Positions 62,260 to 64,000 of a DNA stretch of 64,000 bases are shown piece by piece; position 1 is the stretch's first letter; every line of letters starts with the position of its first letter. The notes under the pieces were generated by a model. It had not been told where the DNA came from, ran no database searches, and saw nothing but the letters and a program-made list of their open reading frames with translations. Origin of the DNA: Oscillospiraceae bacterium. Its GTDB lineage: Bacteria; Bacillota; Clostridia; Oscillospirales; CAG-272. The DNA is taken from positions 1-64,000 of the forward strand of contig SVSH01000005.1 in assembly GCA_015064395.1 (NCBI GenBank), read 5' to 3'. Made by a program: the position numbers and the translations under genes.

Positions 62260-63996
62260 TTAAATTTCTTTACCCAAAATCTTCACCGACTTGACCAGTC
62301 TCTCACACTTGATCCACTCTGTCTTGCCGGGGCACAGACGATACTGGCCAATGGTGGCGAAAATGAACCATGCCGAGGTCGTGCCGTTATCCTCGTCGCC
62401 GGGATACCCTGCGTCGCCCGAATTGAATGCCTCGAGCGCCAGCTTCTTTGCCCAGTAGTTGGTCTTGTCCTGCGCGCCCAGTGCGGCAAACAGGAAGGGC
62501 AGGTGGAAGGAGGGCTGGTTGGAAATGGCCATCTGACCGAAGTCCACAGCCGCCATCTCGGTCATCTCGTGGATCTCGTTGTTGTAGCCGAAGACACGGT
62601 ACTTGGGTGGCGTGTTGAACAGCTCGTCCAGCTTGGCGATCAGCGCTTCCTTGCCGCCGTGCAGCTCTGCCAGACCCTCTACGTCGTGAGGAACGGCAAA
62701 CGAGTTCTGCCATGCCGAGCCCTCGGTGTACTCTCCGCCCCAAGAGCAGGGATCGAAGAAGTCTGCCATTTTGCCCTCGGTGTCGCGGCCGCGCATAAAT
62801 CCGCTGACGGGATCGAAAATGTTTTTGTAGTTCTTGGAGCGGGCCATGTATTCGTCGACCAGCTCATCGTGCCCCAGCACCTTGGCAACGGTAGCGATAC
62901 ACCAGTCACCGTAAGCGCTGTCCTGTGTCAGGTTGACCGACTCGCGTTGTTCGTTGCGGGGCATATAACCGTACTTGAGGTAGGAGGATGCACCGTTTCT
63001 GCCGTAGCGGCGGTCGGGCGCGTCGTTGTTGGCGTGGTGGAGCATGCCCTTGAGTGCGTTTTCCAGCACCTCGCGCTTGCCGATACCGTTGACGGCAGCC
63101 TCGGCGATGACGGCGTCGATCAGGGTACTGGGCATACAACCGACCTCGCCGAGAGAAGGCCATCTGGGCAGCCAGCCGCACTCCAGGTAATCGTTGACGA
63201 AGCCCTCCAGCATCTCGGCGAACTCGTCGCGGGCGATCAGGGTGTACAGGGGGTAAACGGTACGGTAGGTGTCCCAGAAACCGTTGTCGGTGTAACGAAC
63301 GCCGGGGCGGGTCTTACCGTCGACGGGGGTGTAGTGGACGGGGTTGCCCTCGGCATCCAGCTCGTATGCCTTGTGAGGGAACAGGAAGGGACGGTAGAGG
63401 CAGGAGTAGAAGGTCTTCATCTGCTCCTCGTCATCCGTTTCGATCTCGATGCGGTGCAGCTTTTCCTCCCAGTTGTTCTCGGCCATGTTGCGCAGAACGT
63501 CGAAGGAATAGTCAGCGCACTCGCGCTCCATCGCGGCAACAGCCATCTCTTCGCTGATGTAGGAGATGCCCAGGCGCGCCTCGACCACGCGGTCCTTGAC
63601 GGCCACGTGGATGCAAGCGCCTTTGCCCTCACCTGCCTGGTAGGTGCGCTCGGTGTCGACCACGTCACCCAGAAAGCGGACGGCGAAGTACATTTTGAAG
63701 TTAACGGCGACGTCCTGGCTGTGACCGTCGGTCGTGCCGTACAGCGTGTTGGTCTCCTCGTCAAAGCGGTAAGTATAGTTGCCCTTGGTGGGAAGGAAGG
63801 ACAGGTAGGAGGGGCGATCGTCACCATAGGTCAGACGGATGGCGGCGCCGCGCTCGGTGGGGGTCAATTCAAAGGTGCAGTTCGAGCGCAGGAAGGTCAG
63901 CTTGAGGTAGTCGGGACGCTGGATGGAATCCTGGATGCGATAGCCCGACCAAGCGCCTGCGGCGGTGTTGGCGACGACGTCGTTCTGGGGGGTCAT
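62260..63996 (-). CDS. GH92 family alpha-mannosidase, 5' end outside the window
   Basis: NGFWDTYRTVYPLYTL; GYPGDEDNGTTSAWFIFATIGQYRLCPG; ORF open toward the window edge. Confidence 0.88.
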   Translation of the reverse strand: MTPQNDVVANTAAGAWSGYRIQDSIQRPDYLKLTFLRSNCTFELTPTERGAAIRLTYGDDRPSYLSFLPTKGNYTYRFDEETNTLYGTTDGHSQDVAVNFKMYFAVRFLGDVVDTERTYQAGEGKGACIHVAVKDRVVEARLGISYISEEMAVAAMERECADYSFDVLRNMAENNWEEKLHRIEIETDDEEQMKTFYSCLYRPFLFPHKAYELDAEGNPVHYTPVDGKTRPGVRYTDNGFWDTYRTVYPLYTLIARDEFAEMLEGFVNDYLECGWLPRWPSLGEVGCMPSTLIDAVIAEAAVNGIGKREVLENALKGMLHHANNDAPDRRYGRNGASSYLKYGYMPRNEQRESVNLTQDSAYGDWCIATVAKVLGHDELVDEYMARSKNYKNIFDPVSGFMRGRDTEGKMADFFDPCSWGGEYTEGSAWQNSFAVPHDVEGLAELHGGKEALIAKLDELFNTPPKYRVFGYNNEIHEMTEMAAVDFGQMAISNQPSFHLPFLFAALGAQDKTNYWAKKLALEAFNSGDAGYPGDEDNGTTSAWFIFATIGQYRLCPGKTEWIKCERLVKSVKILGKEI

Positions 63997-64000
63997 AACG

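Overview
This 64 kb window looks like the chromosome of a moderately high-GC, probably gut-associated spore-forming Clostridia (Bacillota). That is inferred from gene content (YerC/TrpR-like regulator, CotF-like coat protein, DUF1292, DtxR/MntR family), not from a search. The coding content is mostly housekeeping and amino-acid biosynthesis: metY-metA, ilvB-ilvN-ilvC, ilvD, ilvA-ridA, a nearly complete his locus (yerC-hisZGDCBH / DUF6440-hisAF / hisIE-hisK), an ABC-F ATPase, guaA (ATP-PPase half only), cysS, thiI, lepA-hemW, cysE, holA, a NUDIX hydrolase, an AraC-controlled redox gene group, a KHG/KDPG aldolase with an apparent frameshift, cls and a truncated GH92. A candidate 6S-like structured RNA lies at about 59,262-59,500 on the minus strand. 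The main unexplained signal is in the intergenic DNA. About 19 intergenic regions, very roughly one sixth of the window by hand tally, are built from one interchangeable set of hairpin modules (named A to I here). One hairpin (module F) occurs about 30 times, with many different but still self-complementary stems, i.e. compensatory covariation. The modules keep a fixed order, can be mirrored into large nested palindromes, and in about 12 loci end at a nearly constant ~51-68 nt upstream of a start codon. This looks like a BOX/MITE-like family of modular structured repeats; I cannot tell without a search whether it has been described. All calls are by eye, with no database search or folding software.
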